From: Verrucomicrobiota bacterium
Lineage (GTDB): Bacteria; Verrucomicrobiota; Verrucomicrobiia; Opitutales; UBA953
Assembly (NCBI GenBank): GCA_003569205.1
Contig: BGOK01000008.1
Span: 38,021 to 102,020 of the forward strand
Length of the DNA: 64,000 nt
Reading direction: 5' to 3'
Positions 26,029 to 34,743 of this stretch are shown piece after piece (within the stretch, counting starts at the first letter, position 1; each line of letters opens with the position of its first letter). The notes under the pieces were generated by a model. It was not told where the DNA came from. It made no database searches and saw nothing but the letters and a program-made list of their open reading frames with translations. Made by a program: the position numbers and the translations under genes.

Positions 26029-26165
26029 GCGGAAATGCAGCCTCCCCCCCATACGTACGTAAAAAGGAATTTCTTAACGCTCCCGCGTCCAGGCTGAAGA
26101 AATCGTGCCGGGGGGCAAAAAGCAATTTCCTATCCTTTACGCAAAAAGGGATTTCCTATTTAATC
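26029..26165. repeat. IS4-type end remnant (internally deleted)
   Basis: About 135 bp. A 62-bp block (about 26075-26137) recurs at 28700-28761, and the motif GCAAAAAGGGATTTCCTAT recurs at 26142 and 28513. At 28.5 kb the same blocks flank an IS4-type transposase fragment, so this looks like a deletion derivative of that element. Confidence 0.65.
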
Positions 26166-26426
26166 AACTACCACCACGACCTCGCCACCGATCATCTCAC
26201 TCCCGTCACTCGCACCGACTTCACCGTCACCCTGCAAGTTCCAAACCTGAAAAGCACCGACAAGCTCACCATCGAATCCATCCGCTACGACGAAGCCGCC
26301 CCAAACAACACGCTGCGGCAACCTCTCGGCACAGACCACGTCGCCATCACCAAAGGCACCCCCACCCTCCGCATCCCACCCTTCACGCACTACCAAGTCC
26401 TGCGCATCAGCACAGCGAAGCCATGA
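26163..26426 (+). pseudogene. C-terminal fragment of a carbohydrate-active enzyme
   Basis: About 88 residues ending RIPPFTHYQVLRISTAKP. The beta-strand pattern and the terminal segment resemble the C-terminal beta domain of glycosidases, but the family cannot be named. The upstream part is replaced by repeat sequence. Its stop overlaps the ATG of the next gene (ATGA), so the two were once operon neighbours. Confidence 0.5.
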
Positions 26427-26437
26427 GCCGCACCCAC

Positions 26438-27048
26438 ATGAAAACCGTCTCCACCATCGTCCTCTCACTCATCTTGAGTGCCGCATTCACCTTCAGCGCG
26501 GAGCCCTCTGTCGTGCTTGAGGAAACATTTGAGCTTCCCCTTTCCGCCGACTGGCATTGGGGCTCGGCACTTGGACGGTGAAGGATGGAGTGTTGCGCGC
26601 CTTCGAGTCCGGCGAGCGTCGCCACGGGCCCGTGAAGCAGCGCCGCTTCGCCTTCACAGAAGCCGATATCCGCTTTGAGTTTCGGCTGGAAGGCAAGGCG
26701 TACTTCGCCAGCTTTCCCATCGACGGCACCCGCGAGCGCAGCCACATCCTCAATTTCGTCATGGGCCGCGATGTGTTCCGCATCATCGCCCACCCAAAGA
26801 AAGGCGAGAACGTGGACCTCGTGCGCGAGAAAATCACCCTCGCTGACCGCGAGTGGCATCCTGTCCACATCGTGCTGAAGGGCGAGACCATCACCGTTGA
26901 GTTCAACGGTCGCACCTGGACCGCGAAGCATCCCGTCGTGGCCGAGCCCAAGGCCAACATCGGCTTCGGTGGCGAATCCGGCGGCCCCGCAGGTGATAAG
27001 GCCGGTGCACTGGAGTTCCGTAAACTAAAGATCATTGCCAACCCATGA
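26438..27048 (+). pseudogene. Secreted LamG/DUF1080-like protein, single-base frameshift
   Basis: The first frame has a signal peptide (MKTVSTIVLSLILSAAF) and about 40 residues up to LSADWHWG. The remainder (GTWTVKDGVLRAFESG, FEFRLEGKAYFASFPIDG, LKGETITVEFNGRTW) continues in another frame. Adding one G to the GGGG at 26558-26561 restores a single 203-residue or so reading frame. The beta-jelly-roll pattern fits concanavalin-like 3-keto-disaccharide hydrolase/DUF1080 relatives. The upstream MSRTH start at 26423 is an alternative. Either a young pseudogene or a sequence error. Confidence 0.65.
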
Positions 27049-28334
27049 AACCCGCGTTCGTCTTCTCCATGAGTCACGACAAAAACATTGGAGACAAAAA
27101 GATGCTGAAAAGCCTCTCATTTTTCTGTCTCAAATCTTTTTGTCGCCTGTTCTTCTTTACCGCTCTGCTGCTCGCCCCGCTTGCCGCACAAACTGCAAAG
27201 CCGGAAGCTGGCGGCGGCTTCGCCACTGCTTCCCAGTTGGAGGAGTTCCTTGGGGCGCCGCTTTTTGTCCCGATCCAGAAGGTCTGGGAGAAACGCGGAG
27301 GCTGGGGCGGCATCCTGACGGCGAAGGACGGCACGGTGGTGGCGTTTCAGTCGCCCGGCGGGGGCACCTGCCGACGCAGTCGGGACGGTGGCAGGACGTG
27401 GGATGCGGAAATCTTGATCGCTCCTGATGCCGTCAACGGACGCGGTTTGGTCGATGAGACCACGGGCGACATTCTTTACGCCAATCCGGGTGCTGGCTGG
27501 CTTTTTCGCAGTCGCGATCACGGCGCGAGTTGGACGCGCGAGTCCGTGCAAGCTCGGCCGGATGGATTCGGCAATATCCCCGGCAAGAGTATTGGCGTGG
27601 TTGCCATGCAGTGCGGCATCACGCTCGCCTTTGGCAAGCACAAGGGACGGCTCATCATGCCGGCGAGGGTCGCGGGGCCGAAGGACTCCAATGCGACAGA
27701 GTGGCGTCCTTATCACTACAGCACCGCCCTCTACAGTGACGACGGCGGTTTGACCTGGCAGACCAGCAAGCCCTTCCCCGTGCTCGGCACCGGGGAGGCC
27801 GCGCTCGCGGAGCTTTCAGACGGCAGCATCCTCTACAACTCCCGGGAGCACATGACGCGCGGCAACCGCTTCATGGCCCGCAGCGATGACGGCGGCGATC
27901 TCTGGCTCGGTGCCTACCGCAGCGCCGATCTGCCCGATGGGGTGCGAGGCACCTCCTACGGCTGCCTCGGTGGCATGGTGCGCCTGCCCGTCGCCGGGCA
28001 CGACATCCTGCTCTACAGCAATCTGGACTCCGAAGCAGGCAAGATGCCGACCCAGACCGGCGGCTCCACCCGGGAGTTCAGCGAAAAGGTCACCGTCTGG
28101 GCCAGCTTCGATGGTGGCCGCACCTGGCCGGTCAAGCGCCTCGTCCATGATGGACCCAGCGCCTACTCCACCCTCGCCGTGGGCCGCACCGGCACGCCTA
28201 GCCAGGGAAAAATCTACCTGCTGTTCGAAGGCGGCCCGAGGTCCTGGGACGAAGCCGTGCAGGTAGCCGCGTTCAACCTGAGCTGGGTGCTCAACGGACG
28301 TGACATCGGCACCTTGCTGGGCAAGGCACGTTAA
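27045..28334 (+). CDS. Exported sialidase-like BNR-repeat protein
   Basis: A 429-residue protein with an N-terminal export signal (FFFTALLLAPLAAQ, about residues 36-50). Four Asp-box motifs are visible: SRDGGRTW, SRDHGASW, SDDGGLTW and SFDGGRTW, which mark a six-bladed sialidase propeller. Conserved catalytic-type residues are likely within RLIMPAR and YSTLAVGR. It overlaps the LamG gene by 4 nt (ATGA). It probably removes sialic or related acidic sugars outside the cytoplasm. It is the only intact gene of this carbohydrate locus. Confidence 0.85.
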   Translation: MKPAFVFSMSHDKNIGDKKMLKSLSFFCLKSFCRLFFFTALLLAPLAAQTAKPEAGGGFATASQLEEFLGAPLFVPIQKVWEKRGGWGGILTAKDGTVVAFQSPGGGTCRRSRDGGRTWDAEILIAPDAVNGRGLVDETTGDILYANPGAGWLFRSRDHGASWTRESVQARPDGFGNIPGKSIGVVAMQCGITLAFGKHKGRLIMPARVAGPKDSNATEWRPYHYSTALYSDDGGLTWQTSKPFPVLGTGEAALAELSDGSILYNSREHMTRGNRFMARSDDGGDLWLGAYRSADLPDGVRGTSYGCLGGMVRLPVAGHDILLYSNLDSEAGKMPTQTGGSTREFSEKVTVWASFDGGRTWPVKRLVHDGPSAYSTLAVGRTGTPSQGKIYLLFEGGPRSWDEAVQVAAFNLSWVLNGRDIGTLLGKAR

Positions 28335-28358
28335 TCAACAACCAACAGCACCAGGAAT

Positions 28359-28487
28359 ATGAAAGTCATTTTCGCCGGCATTCTCCTCTCATCGCTCGCG
28401 CCGCTGGCCGCGCTGCGCGCCGCCGACGCTCCAGCAAAGAGTCGTAACGAAGCGAAGACAGCCGGAGGCAAACTTAACCCGCAATGC
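28359..28487 (+). pseudogene. Truncated exported protein (N-terminus only)
   Basis: A signal peptide start MKVIFAGILLSSLAPLAA with AGGA 4 nt upstream, followed by about 15 residues before unrelated sequence ends the frame. It is the beginning of the next gene of the sialidase operon, cut by the IS4 relic. Confidence 0.6.
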
Positions 28488-28499
28488 TGATTCGGCCCC

Positions 28500-28761
28500 T
28501 CCCCCCATGCGTACGCAAAAAGGGATTTCCTATCATTTAGAGCCCCGCTGCTGCCTTTGAATGAGAGCCGTCCCAAAGGAACTTCTGCACGGACGGAGGC
28601 CTCCAGCATCAGGGCTCGCACCAGATTGTGGGCGCAGTGGTAAACCGCCAAAGCTCGCTCCACCATCGCCGGGCTCTTGCTCTTGAGATGATCCATTTAA
28701 CGCTCCCGCGTCCAGGCTGAAGAAATCGTGCCGGGGGGCAAAAAGCAATTTCCTATCCTTA
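28500..28761 (-). mobile_element. IS4-type element remnant with transposase fragment
   Basis: Minus-strand codons at 28534-28696 encode about 54 residues (MVERALAVYHCAHNLVRALM then PLGRLSFKG) that match the C-terminal region of IS4-family DDE transposases. The catalytic core is missing. The flanks carry the repeats shared with 26029-26165. The insertion separates the sialidase operon from an acetylesterase fragment. Confidence 0.7.
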
Positions 28762-28763
28762 TT

Positions 28764-29106
28764 ATGAGATACTTGAATTTGATTTGCGCTATAGTTGGCG
28801 CAGGGTTGGCTTTGGCTTCACCTCGATTACATGCTGCCGAACTGAAGCTGGCTTCTGTCTTCTCGGACCACATGGTCCTGCAGCGCGGACAGGAGGTGCC
28901 CGTTTGGGGGTGGGCCGACGCAAGCGCGACGGTCACCGTGGAATTCGCGGGGCAGACGAGGCAGACCACTGCGGATGCGGCGGGAAAATGGCAGGTCAAA
29001 CTACCACCGGTGCAGGCTAGCAGAGAGCCGCGTGAGCTGACGGTCGCATCAATCGCCGATGCGCGCGTCTCGATTCGCGACGTGCTCGTGGGGGATGTGT
29101 TGCTCG
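28764..29106 (+). pseudogene. Sialate O-acetylesterase N-terminal fragment
   Basis: Starts MRYLNLICAIVGAG with a signal peptide, then LKLASVFSDHMVLQRGQEVP and WGWADASATVTVEF, the N-terminal beta domain of sialate O-acetylesterases. It breaks off at DVLVGDVLLE, just before the catalytic GQSN block, exactly where the REP-like element begins. Confidence 0.82.
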
Positions 29107-29216
29107 AACTAAGGGGTCAGGCCGCTCCACCATTCACGCGCTCCTAAAACCACGCCTTACAGGGATTTTAAGGAGCGCACTCTACCAAGGAGCGGCCTGA
29201 CCCCGTGTTCGGCCCC
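29102..29216. repeat. REP-like element B2 (115 bp)
   Basis: Arms GGGGTCAGGCCGCTCC and GGAGCGGCCTGACCCC. By eye the whole 115 bp is identical to 52093-52207, next to the RAYT gene, which implies recent copying. Confidence 0.92.
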
Positions 29217-29218
29217 AA

Positions 29219-29596
29219 TCAGCAGTTTATATACTTACAGGGATTCTGGGCGCCGAAAGCGAAGTGGTTAGCGACGGACTTATCTATGTACTTGGAACGG
29301 ATAGCCTCCGGAGCGACCTTGCCGACGAATTCGATGCGGCCTTTACCGTCCTCTGGCGTCAGGTCCTTACGTGTCTCATAGCCGGCCACTCGTGCATCTT
29401 GCCAGAGTTCAGGCTCATAGACTTCCTTCACAATGCCCTCAAAGATGGCGAATACGTACTTAGCGCCTCTCGCACGGTCGAGTCCGAGTATCCAGACACC
29501 GCGGGTTACCTCATAAAGCTCCTGGGCGGTCATGCCATTGCGGTATAACTCACTGATGCGGATAAGGACTACAGGATCGGGGATGTCAGCGTTCAT
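29219..29596 (-). CDS. Conserved hypothetical protein
   Basis: A 125-residue soluble protein, complete between a REP element and the IS3 element. Recognisable conserved blocks are MTAQELYEVTRGVWILG, FAIFEGIVKEVYEP and FVGKVAPEAIRSKYIDKSV with a terminal NPCKYINC. Related sequences occur beside restriction and other accessory genes, but I cannot name a function. It may have been part of a defence locus now broken by the IS. Confidence 0.6.
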   Translation of the reverse strand: MNADIPDPVVLIRISELYRNGMTAQELYEVTRGVWILGLDRARGAKYVFAIFEGIVKEVYEPELWQDARVAGYETRKDLTPEDGKGRIEFVGKVAPEAIRSKYIDKSVANHFAFGAQNPCKYINC

Positions 29597-29716
29597 AGGG
29601 GCGTAGAAGACCTCTAACTCCTTGAGGCTCTGATCGGGTCACGCTAAATGGGGCCAGTTGAAATGTTACTCGGGGGGTTGCCCAACCACCAAACCACCCC
29701 CATAAACACCACGACA

Positions 29717-29983
29717 ATGAGCAAGAAACGGCACACGAAGGAGGCCCAGATCAAGGCCATCCGCGAGCACGAATCCGGCCGGAGCCAAGCCGAGATCTGC
29801 AAGGAGCTGAACATCACGGCGCAGACGTTCTACCGCTGGAAGAAGCAGCTCGGGATGATGACGAACCCGGACGTCCGGCGGCTGAAGGAGCTCGAGAAGG
29901 AGAACAAGGAGCTCAAACAGATGCTGGCCGATGGGCTGCTGCGGGAGCGCATCCTCAAGATCGTCGTCGAAAAAAAACTCTGA
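29717..29983 (+). CDS. IS3 transposase OrfA (HTH_Tnp_1)
   Basis: An 88-residue protein: MSKKRHTKEAQIKAIREHES, helix-turn-helix AEICKELNITAQTFYRWKKQ and a leucine-zipper region (LKELEKENKELKQML). It binds the element ends. The frame ends just after the A8 run, where -1 slippage joins it to orfB. Confidence 0.93.
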   Translation: MSKKRHTKEAQIKAIREHESGRSQAEICKELNITAQTFYRWKKQLGMMTNPDVRRLKELEKENKELKQMLADGLLRERILKIVVEKKL

Positions 29984-30840
29984 GCCCGAGGGTCCTGCGG
30001 GAACTGCTGCCGGCGGTCATGGCGGGTACGCCATGCTCGCAGCGGCTGGCCTGCAAGGTCCTCGGGCTGCGGAGGAACACGGCGCGCTACCGGCCGATAC
30101 GGCTGGCGCGGTACGCGCCGCTGGAGGCCGCCCTGCGGGAAATCTACGCCCGGCATCCCCAGCTGGGGCACCGCAAGGTGAAGGCCATCCTGAACCGCCG
30201 GCTCCGGCAGGAAGGCCGGCCCTTGGTGGGCCTGCGGCTGGTGCGGCGGCTGCGCCGCCGCCTGTGCCTGTGCGTGCCCCCGCCCAAGCGCAAGCGGGTG
30301 CGCAAGGGCCTCACGACGGGCCGGGTGCCGACCAAGGCCACCAAGCCGCGCGGCGTGTGGACGTGGGACTTCCTGGCGGACATCACGACCGTGGGCGGGA
30401 CCTTCCGCATCCTGGCGCTCATCGACGAGTACACGAAGCAGTGCGTGGGCCACTACGTGGCCCGCAGCATCAACGCCCAGGACGTCATGCGCACGCTCGC
30501 GCAGGCCATCAGCGAGCACGGCGCCCCCGAGCACATCAGGTCGGACAACGGTTCGGAGTTCATCGCCCGGACCGTCCGCGACGGCCTCGCCCTGCGCGGC
30601 ATCAAGACCCTCTACATCGACCCTGGCTCGCCCTGGCAGAACGGCTTCATCGAGTCGTTCAACGCCTGCGCCCGCCGCGAGCTGCTCGACCGCGAGCAGT
30701 TCTACACGCTCTCCGAGGCCCGGGTCGTGTTCGCCGGCTGGATCGACGACTACAACGCCTACCGTCCCCACGGCGCCATCGGCTACCTCTCGCCCAACGA
30801 GACCATGGGCGCCAACCCGCCCTATGGCCTGTTAGGTTGA
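29978..30840 (+). CDS. IS3 transposase OrfB (DDE integrase, expressed by -1 frameshift)
   Basis: After -1 slippage at 29970-29977 the frame reads TLSPRVLRELLPAVMAG and continues to 30840. A separate ATG lies at 30019. It contains an HTH_21-type region, then the rve core: Asp in WTWDFLADIT, Asp in IRSDNGSEF and Glu in WQNGFIESFN. The complete DDE triad suggests an active transposase as an OrfAB fusion. Confidence 0.92.
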
Positions 30841-30921
30841 CACAAGAAACCTCCAAAACTACCTTACCCGAAGCGACCCAACTGTAACATTACGGTTGGC
30901 CCCACAAACCGTCCCCGATCA

Positions 30922-31263
30922 CCAGCATCCGGCTGTTTGTCGAAGCCAAGCGCCTCGATGTATCGGCGCGCGTTCCGACAAGGGACGTCCTGAAGCTCCT
31001 GCAATCGATCCCCAAGGACGCTCAACGAGCGTTCTTCACCACCGCCTCTTTTGACAGCAACTGCCGAGCAGCCGCGGAAGACCGCGCGTTTCCTTGGATT
31101 GGCCTGGACGATGGAGTCGCGCTCATCGACCTCCTGCAGGAACTCATGTCCAAACTAATGGAACAAAGGCAGGAAACCCTCCGGGACATCTTCAAATATA
31201 TAATTGCCAGATGCCTTTCATCCCGACGCAAACGACCCACACACCCGTCGACCTTCGCATCCT
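30922..31263 (+). pseudogene. C-terminal fragment of an Mrr-like restriction endonuclease
   Basis: Immediately after the IS3 right end, an open frame with no start of its own reads RLFVEAKRLD, FFTTASFDSNCRAAAED and WIGLDDGVALIDLLQELM. The ExK (here EAK) and the 'TTxxF, A, LxDGxxLxxLL' pattern match the PD-(D/E)xK core of Mrr-type endonucleases. The N-terminal half, including the Asp, is lost. The IS3 insertion or an associated deletion inactivated it. Confidence 0.65.
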
Positions 31264-31346
31264 GAAGCTCCCGCTATCGACGACTTTATCCCTTCTTCAA
31301 AAGCCAAACTCACATCGGTATAGTATTATTTTACATATCTTCTGGC

Positions 31347-31769
31347 ATGCCGGACGCTTTAATGTTGAATGCTAACGCCATCATTCAGAAAGCTGCTCAT
31401 GTCATGACTCTTCCAATTCACGACCGCACTTGCCATCGCTGTGATTTCGAAGGAGATGTCTCACTGTTCTGGAGACGAGACGCCAGCGGGGAATACATTA
31501 AGTCCCCACATCCAACAGTGCCCATTGACAAACTCCGCTATGGATACGCTGAAGCACAGAAGTATGCGTACTACCCTTATAGAGAATTCTGCCCGAAATG
31601 CGGATATGAATGTGATAGCTCCGATGAACGAATTGACGCGGCTTTCTATCAACGCAGAAGTTTGCGCGAACAGCGCCGGCTAAATAGTCATCAATCATCT
31701 GGCTGTATTTTGTTCTTGGTCGCCTTTCCGGCCTTAATTGGTCCCGCAATTTGGCTTCTTGGGCGATAA
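31347..31769 (+). CDS. Zinc-ribbon membrane protein, unknown
   Basis: A 140-residue protein with a CHRC pair near the N-terminus and a CPKC pair at mid-length, spaced as a split zinc ribbon, and a C-terminal transmembrane helix (CILFLVAFPALIGPAIWLL). The start is uncertain: 31347, 31362 or 31404 are possible. Not recognised beyond this. It lies between an endonuclease fragment and the minus-strand defence cluster. Confidence 0.5.
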   Translation: MPDALMLNANAIIQKAAHVMTLPIHDRTCHRCDFEGDVSLFWRRDASGEYIKSPHPTVPIDKLRYGYAEAQKYAYYPYREFCPKCGYECDSSDERIDAAFYQRRSLREQRRLNSHQSSGCILFLVAFPALIGPAIWLLGR

Positions 31770-32048
31770 TCGCAGATCGTAGCTTAAGGGCCATAGTTGC
31801 ACCTCCCCCCGCCGGCCAGAGCCCACTCCCCTTGGCGCTCCTCTATCCCACGCCAGGCGAATACACGGAAACTGCCTGCACCCCCGACAGCCCCTTAGGT
31901 CATCTAGGCGAGCCCGAGCGCACCTTCCACCTCGACGCCCAAGACCCCCACCCTGTCGACTTACGCATCCTAAGGTTTCCGCTGCCGACGATCTGACCGT
32001 GCGTGTCCATGGGATGTCCCTGACCTCTTTGCCTTCGGGGCCTAGGCG
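31770..32048. other. Spacer with a duplicated coding remnant
   Basis: No complete gene. The segment near 31940-31996 in one frame reads HPVDLRILRFPLP and mirrors 31235-31275 (TPVDLRILKLPLS), so the 3' end of a gene is present twice in diverged form. Confidence 0.4.
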
Positions 32049-32744
32049 TCACTCGTTTGGCGGCAGGTCGATGGGGAGTAGGCTGTAGTCGATCTGATAG
32101 GGGCGCCACTTTCGGACGGCGATCAGGCTGACGGATATCTCGTCTGCTGATATGGGCTGGGTCAGCCGGAAGTTCATCTGTTGGCAGACCGACTCCCAAC
32201 CGTCTGGGAGCCGGGTCTGTATACCGCGAATCTTTGCGAGCGTGTCTGCGGGAGACTCCCCGCGCTCAGACAGCAGCATGTCTGTGTCTGCTTGGGGAAT
32301 CCAGATCAGCACGGGAGCCGCATCGATATCCATCACGTTAAACATTTCAGGGAACTCTTGGAAGAGGTCGGTCTTCACTTCTTTGACATCGAGACGGCAG
32401 AGCTCGTCGATTAGTAGGACAGTCCGGCTAATGAGTTCGGAGCCCTTCTTCTTGCCGCAAGCATAGCGAACAGCCGTCTCCCTGGAGGGCGAGAGGTAGA
32501 CGGCTCCATGCTGAAAGTTCAGGCCCCCGTTCACCTGTTTGGCCATCAACTGAGCGTTACCGATGTTGTTTCGAATGATTTCCGATCTGGCCGTGTGCTT
32601 CTCAGCGATAGGTATAACCTTCTGGAGGCACTCCAAGACACGCCACTCCTTGATCGGATCCCAGCCCCCTAGGCCATACTTTCCGATGCTCTCGACGAAT
32701 AGGGTACAAGTTCCGTGGTAGAGGGGGAAGTCGAGTTTAGCCAT
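32049..32744 (-). CDS. Candidate ADP-ribosyltransferase-like protein
   Basis: A 231-residue protein starting MAKLDFPLYHGTCTLFVESI. The YHGT strand followed by a serine/hydrophobic helix and, about 70 residues later, GAVYLSPSRETAVRYACG, are reminiscent of the H-Y-[E/T/Q] NAD-binding core of ART/PARP-like toxins. The remaining 110 residues are not recognised. The functional call is an inference from a short pattern. A TATAGT box lies 7 nt before the ATG. It is the last gene of a four-gene cluster with three paralogues. Confidence 0.45.
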   Translation of the reverse strand: MAKLDFPLYHGTCTLFVESIGKYGLGGWDPIKEWRVLECLQKVIPIAEKHTARSEIIRNNIGNAQLMAKQVNGGLNFQHGAVYLSPSRETAVRYACGKKKGSELISRTVLLIDELCRLDVKEVKTDLFQEFPEMFNVMDIDAAPVLIWIPQADTDMLLSERGESPADTLAKIRGIQTRLPDGWESVCQQMNFRLTQPISADEISVSLIAVRKWRPYQIDYSLLPIDLPPNE

Positions 32745-32806
32745 TGGCGACACTATACCCAGGCCCGAGCCGTCCGCAATCGCGGATTGCTCTTTCAGGC
32801 CGACCC

Positions 32807-33616
32807 TTAGTCTTCCCACTCATCCAATCGTTTCCACCCACCCGCGGTTCGCTCCATGCGGAACTCATGACCGAGAAGGTATCGTGGGAATTTGTCCTTT
32901 TCATGGCATTCGACCAGGGTTCCGACAGGAAGCCATTCGAACTCATGGAGATCGCCTTCATGGACGAAGCACTTTCCGTTTCCATTCGAGGGATATAAGG
33001 TCCACTTACCGTCCTTACCTCGTCGGATATTCCCCTCCTTCACGCGAACGTGCGTGGCCTCAGGGAATTCATCTGTCCTACGCCTCATGAAGTCCTTCCT
33101 GGAAAGTTGGGTCGAAACCATGACCCCGTCGATCAAGACATGCTTAACGCCTCCAACCCTGACTTCCTTTTGACGCTTAGCCAGATAGGCCAATAGCTGA
33201 GGCGAAGCGTTGGTCTTGCTGAAATCGGTGCCGCGAGGCACAAGCGCCTTTTCAACCGCTTCAGGCACATGCACCTCACCGGCGAGGCATCCCATCGTGA
33301 GACCACCCGAGTCGAAATGAATAATGCGCACCCACTTTCCGGCAAGCGGGCCCAGGATTCCCCTCTTCTTCGAAATCATGTGCATGAGAATCGAATCCCC
33401 TAGGCATCCCATCGAGTACCGGCCATGCTTTACCGGAAGGAAGACATATCCCAGCCTCCAAAGGTTCAATCGCAGCCGCCGCTTGATCTCGCGGTAATTC
33501 TTTGCGCCTCGCTGCGCGAAGGCTTCCTGGATCATCTTCCCAGCAGGGTCGTGCGCCGGGTCGTCGTACGGGTGATTTGATAGCCTTGGGCAAATGGGTT
33601 CCATATTAGAGCTCAT
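32807..33616 (-). CDS. Unrecognised protein, paralogue 3 of a tandem family
   Basis: A 269-residue protein. Its N-terminal 120 residues (AGKMIQEAFAQRGAKNYREI through RGILGPLAGKWVRIIHFDSG and MGCLAGEVHVPEAVEKAL) align with the matching segments of the two upstream genes. The C-terminal part repeats a short motif of the type DGKW/GGWK (RRGKDGKWTLYP, TAGGWKRLDEWED). It starts MSSNMEPIC and overlaps the upstream gene by 4 nt (ATGA). No enzyme motif or signal is seen. Function unknown. Confidence 0.65.
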   Translation of the reverse strand: MSSNMEPICPRLSNHPYDDPAHDPAGKMIQEAFAQRGAKNYREIKRRLRLNLWRLGYVFLPVKHGRYSMGCLGDSILMHMISKKRGILGPLAGKWVRIIHFDSGGLTMGCLAGEVHVPEAVEKALVPRGTDFSKTNASPQLLAYLAKRQKEVRVGGVKHVLIDGVMVSTQLSRKDFMRRRTDEFPEATHVRVKEGNIRRGKDGKWTLYPSNGNGKCFVHEGDLHEFEWLPVGTLVECHEKDKFPRYLLGHEFRMERTAGGWKRLDEWED

Positions 33617-34689
33617 TGGGTTTCGTAAGGCTTCCATTCTTCGCCATTGAAGCGGCACTTCTTTCCATCGACTTCCATCTCTTCCCAATGCGGTGGAACC
33701 CGGCTACCTTGCCAGTCCTCCAGATCGCCCTCCACATAAGGACCAACGGCCTTAAGTAGGTCACGAGAGATTGGCCTAGGCATCTCGATTTCCTGGACCA
33801 AGAGGAATAGGTTAAACCCATACTGCTCGTCATAGAACATGCGGATCCATTTGCCCCGATAGGGGAGCAGGTTTCCTTTAGCCGTTAAGCCGACGCGCTT
33901 GATGACGGAGTCGGCCACGCCTCGAAATCCAGGCTCTCCTCGACGGAACATCAGCTGCTGATAGCCCTTGTCCTTCATCAACTCCTTGAGCTTAAGCGAC
34001 GCCTTAAGGTATTCCTCCTTCTTGCCCTTCGTTGCCTTCAAGACTTGGACCGCCCGGATGGCCTTACCCACCTCGTCATGGCATGAATCGAAGTGCGGCA
34101 TATCGGCCTCCACCTCACCCCACAGGAACTCGTATTGAGGGAGATCACCATGGGCGATTGGGTTATGCAGGGCCGTCAACTTGGAGACGATTTCGTCAGC
34201 GACTTTTGCGGTGATAAGCTCCAGACCTTCCGGTGAACGCATCGAGCGGAAAATACCGCAACGCGGCCGCCACCAAGAGTCTTCTACTTTGAATTCAAGA
34301 TGATCTTCGTGGAGCGCGATGGCCTTACGTGGCGTCGAGTAAGAAACAGCCGTGGATAGCCTAGATCCATTAACCGAAACGAACCAAGAACCCGCAAAGA
34401 CATAGAGCGCTACTGATTTACACTCGTAAAAAAGGTCGGTCCTATCGCGCACTTCCCATTCGACCCGCATCGTGGGCCCTGCGGCCACCAGGAAGCCGAA
34501 AAATGTCACCATGTCGCCCTCCTTGACGATTCGATCGACCTCCACCTCGCTGCCGCCGGAAGCCTCGAAACGGCGGACGAACTCATCCTTTGCACCAGGC
34601 TTTCGAAGAAGCTTCCGTAAGGCCTGACGCTCTTCTTCAGAGACCGCCGTCGCCACTTCATGGTCTACTCCATTAAATCTGCCGCACAT
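33613..34689 (-). CDS. Unrecognised protein, paralogue 2 with extra N-terminal domain
   Basis: A 358-residue protein. Residues about 205-330 match the shared domain (HDEVGKAIRAVQVLKATKG, NLLPYRGKWIRMFYDEQYG, QEIEMPRPISRDLLKAVGPY), and the end carries the short DGKKCRFNGEEWKPY motif. Residues 1-200 are an additional domain not found in the other two paralogues and not recognised. TAACT lies a few nt before the ATG. It probably belongs to one transcription unit with its neighbours. Confidence 0.65.
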   Translation of the reverse strand: MCGRFNGVDHEVATAVSEEERQALRKLLRKPGAKDEFVRRFEASGGSEVEVDRIVKEGDMVTFFGFLVAAGPTMRVEWEVRDRTDLFYECKSVALYVFAGSWFVSVNGSRLSTAVSYSTPRKAIALHEDHLEFKVEDSWWRPRCGIFRSMRSPEGLELITAKVADEIVSKLTALHNPIAHGDLPQYEFLWGEVEADMPHFDSCHDEVGKAIRAVQVLKATKGKKEEYLKASLKLKELMKDKGYQQLMFRRGEPGFRGVADSVIKRVGLTAKGNLLPYRGKWIRMFYDEQYGFNLFLLVQEIEMPRPISRDLLKAVGPYVEGDLEDWQGSRVPPHWEEMEVDGKKCRFNGEEWKPYETQ

Positions 34690-34743
34690 GAGATTAGTTA
34701 TGCCTAGATGGGGCGTGTTCGCAACGGGCCTGGAGATGAAATC

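Larger units (their letters stand above)
29631..30921 (+). mobile_element. Complete IS3-family insertion sequence
   Basis: A 1291-bp element. The ends are imperfect inverted repeats (left TGATCGGGTCACG, right complement TGATCGGGGACGG, with matching TGGGGCCA and AATGTTAC blocks inside). It encodes orfA and orfB with an A8 slippery run at 29970-29977. No clear target duplication is seen. Relics of the same element lie at 23174-23488 and 54926-55028. Confidence 0.92.

Noticed and set aside
29830..30771. A 313-codon minus-strand open frame across the IS3 element
   Set aside because: Shadow of the transposase genes; no family features.
31751..31996. Small plus-strand frame starting MASWAIIADRS
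   Set aside because: Starts inside the preceding gene's end and consists partly of a decayed duplicate; insufficient support as a gene.
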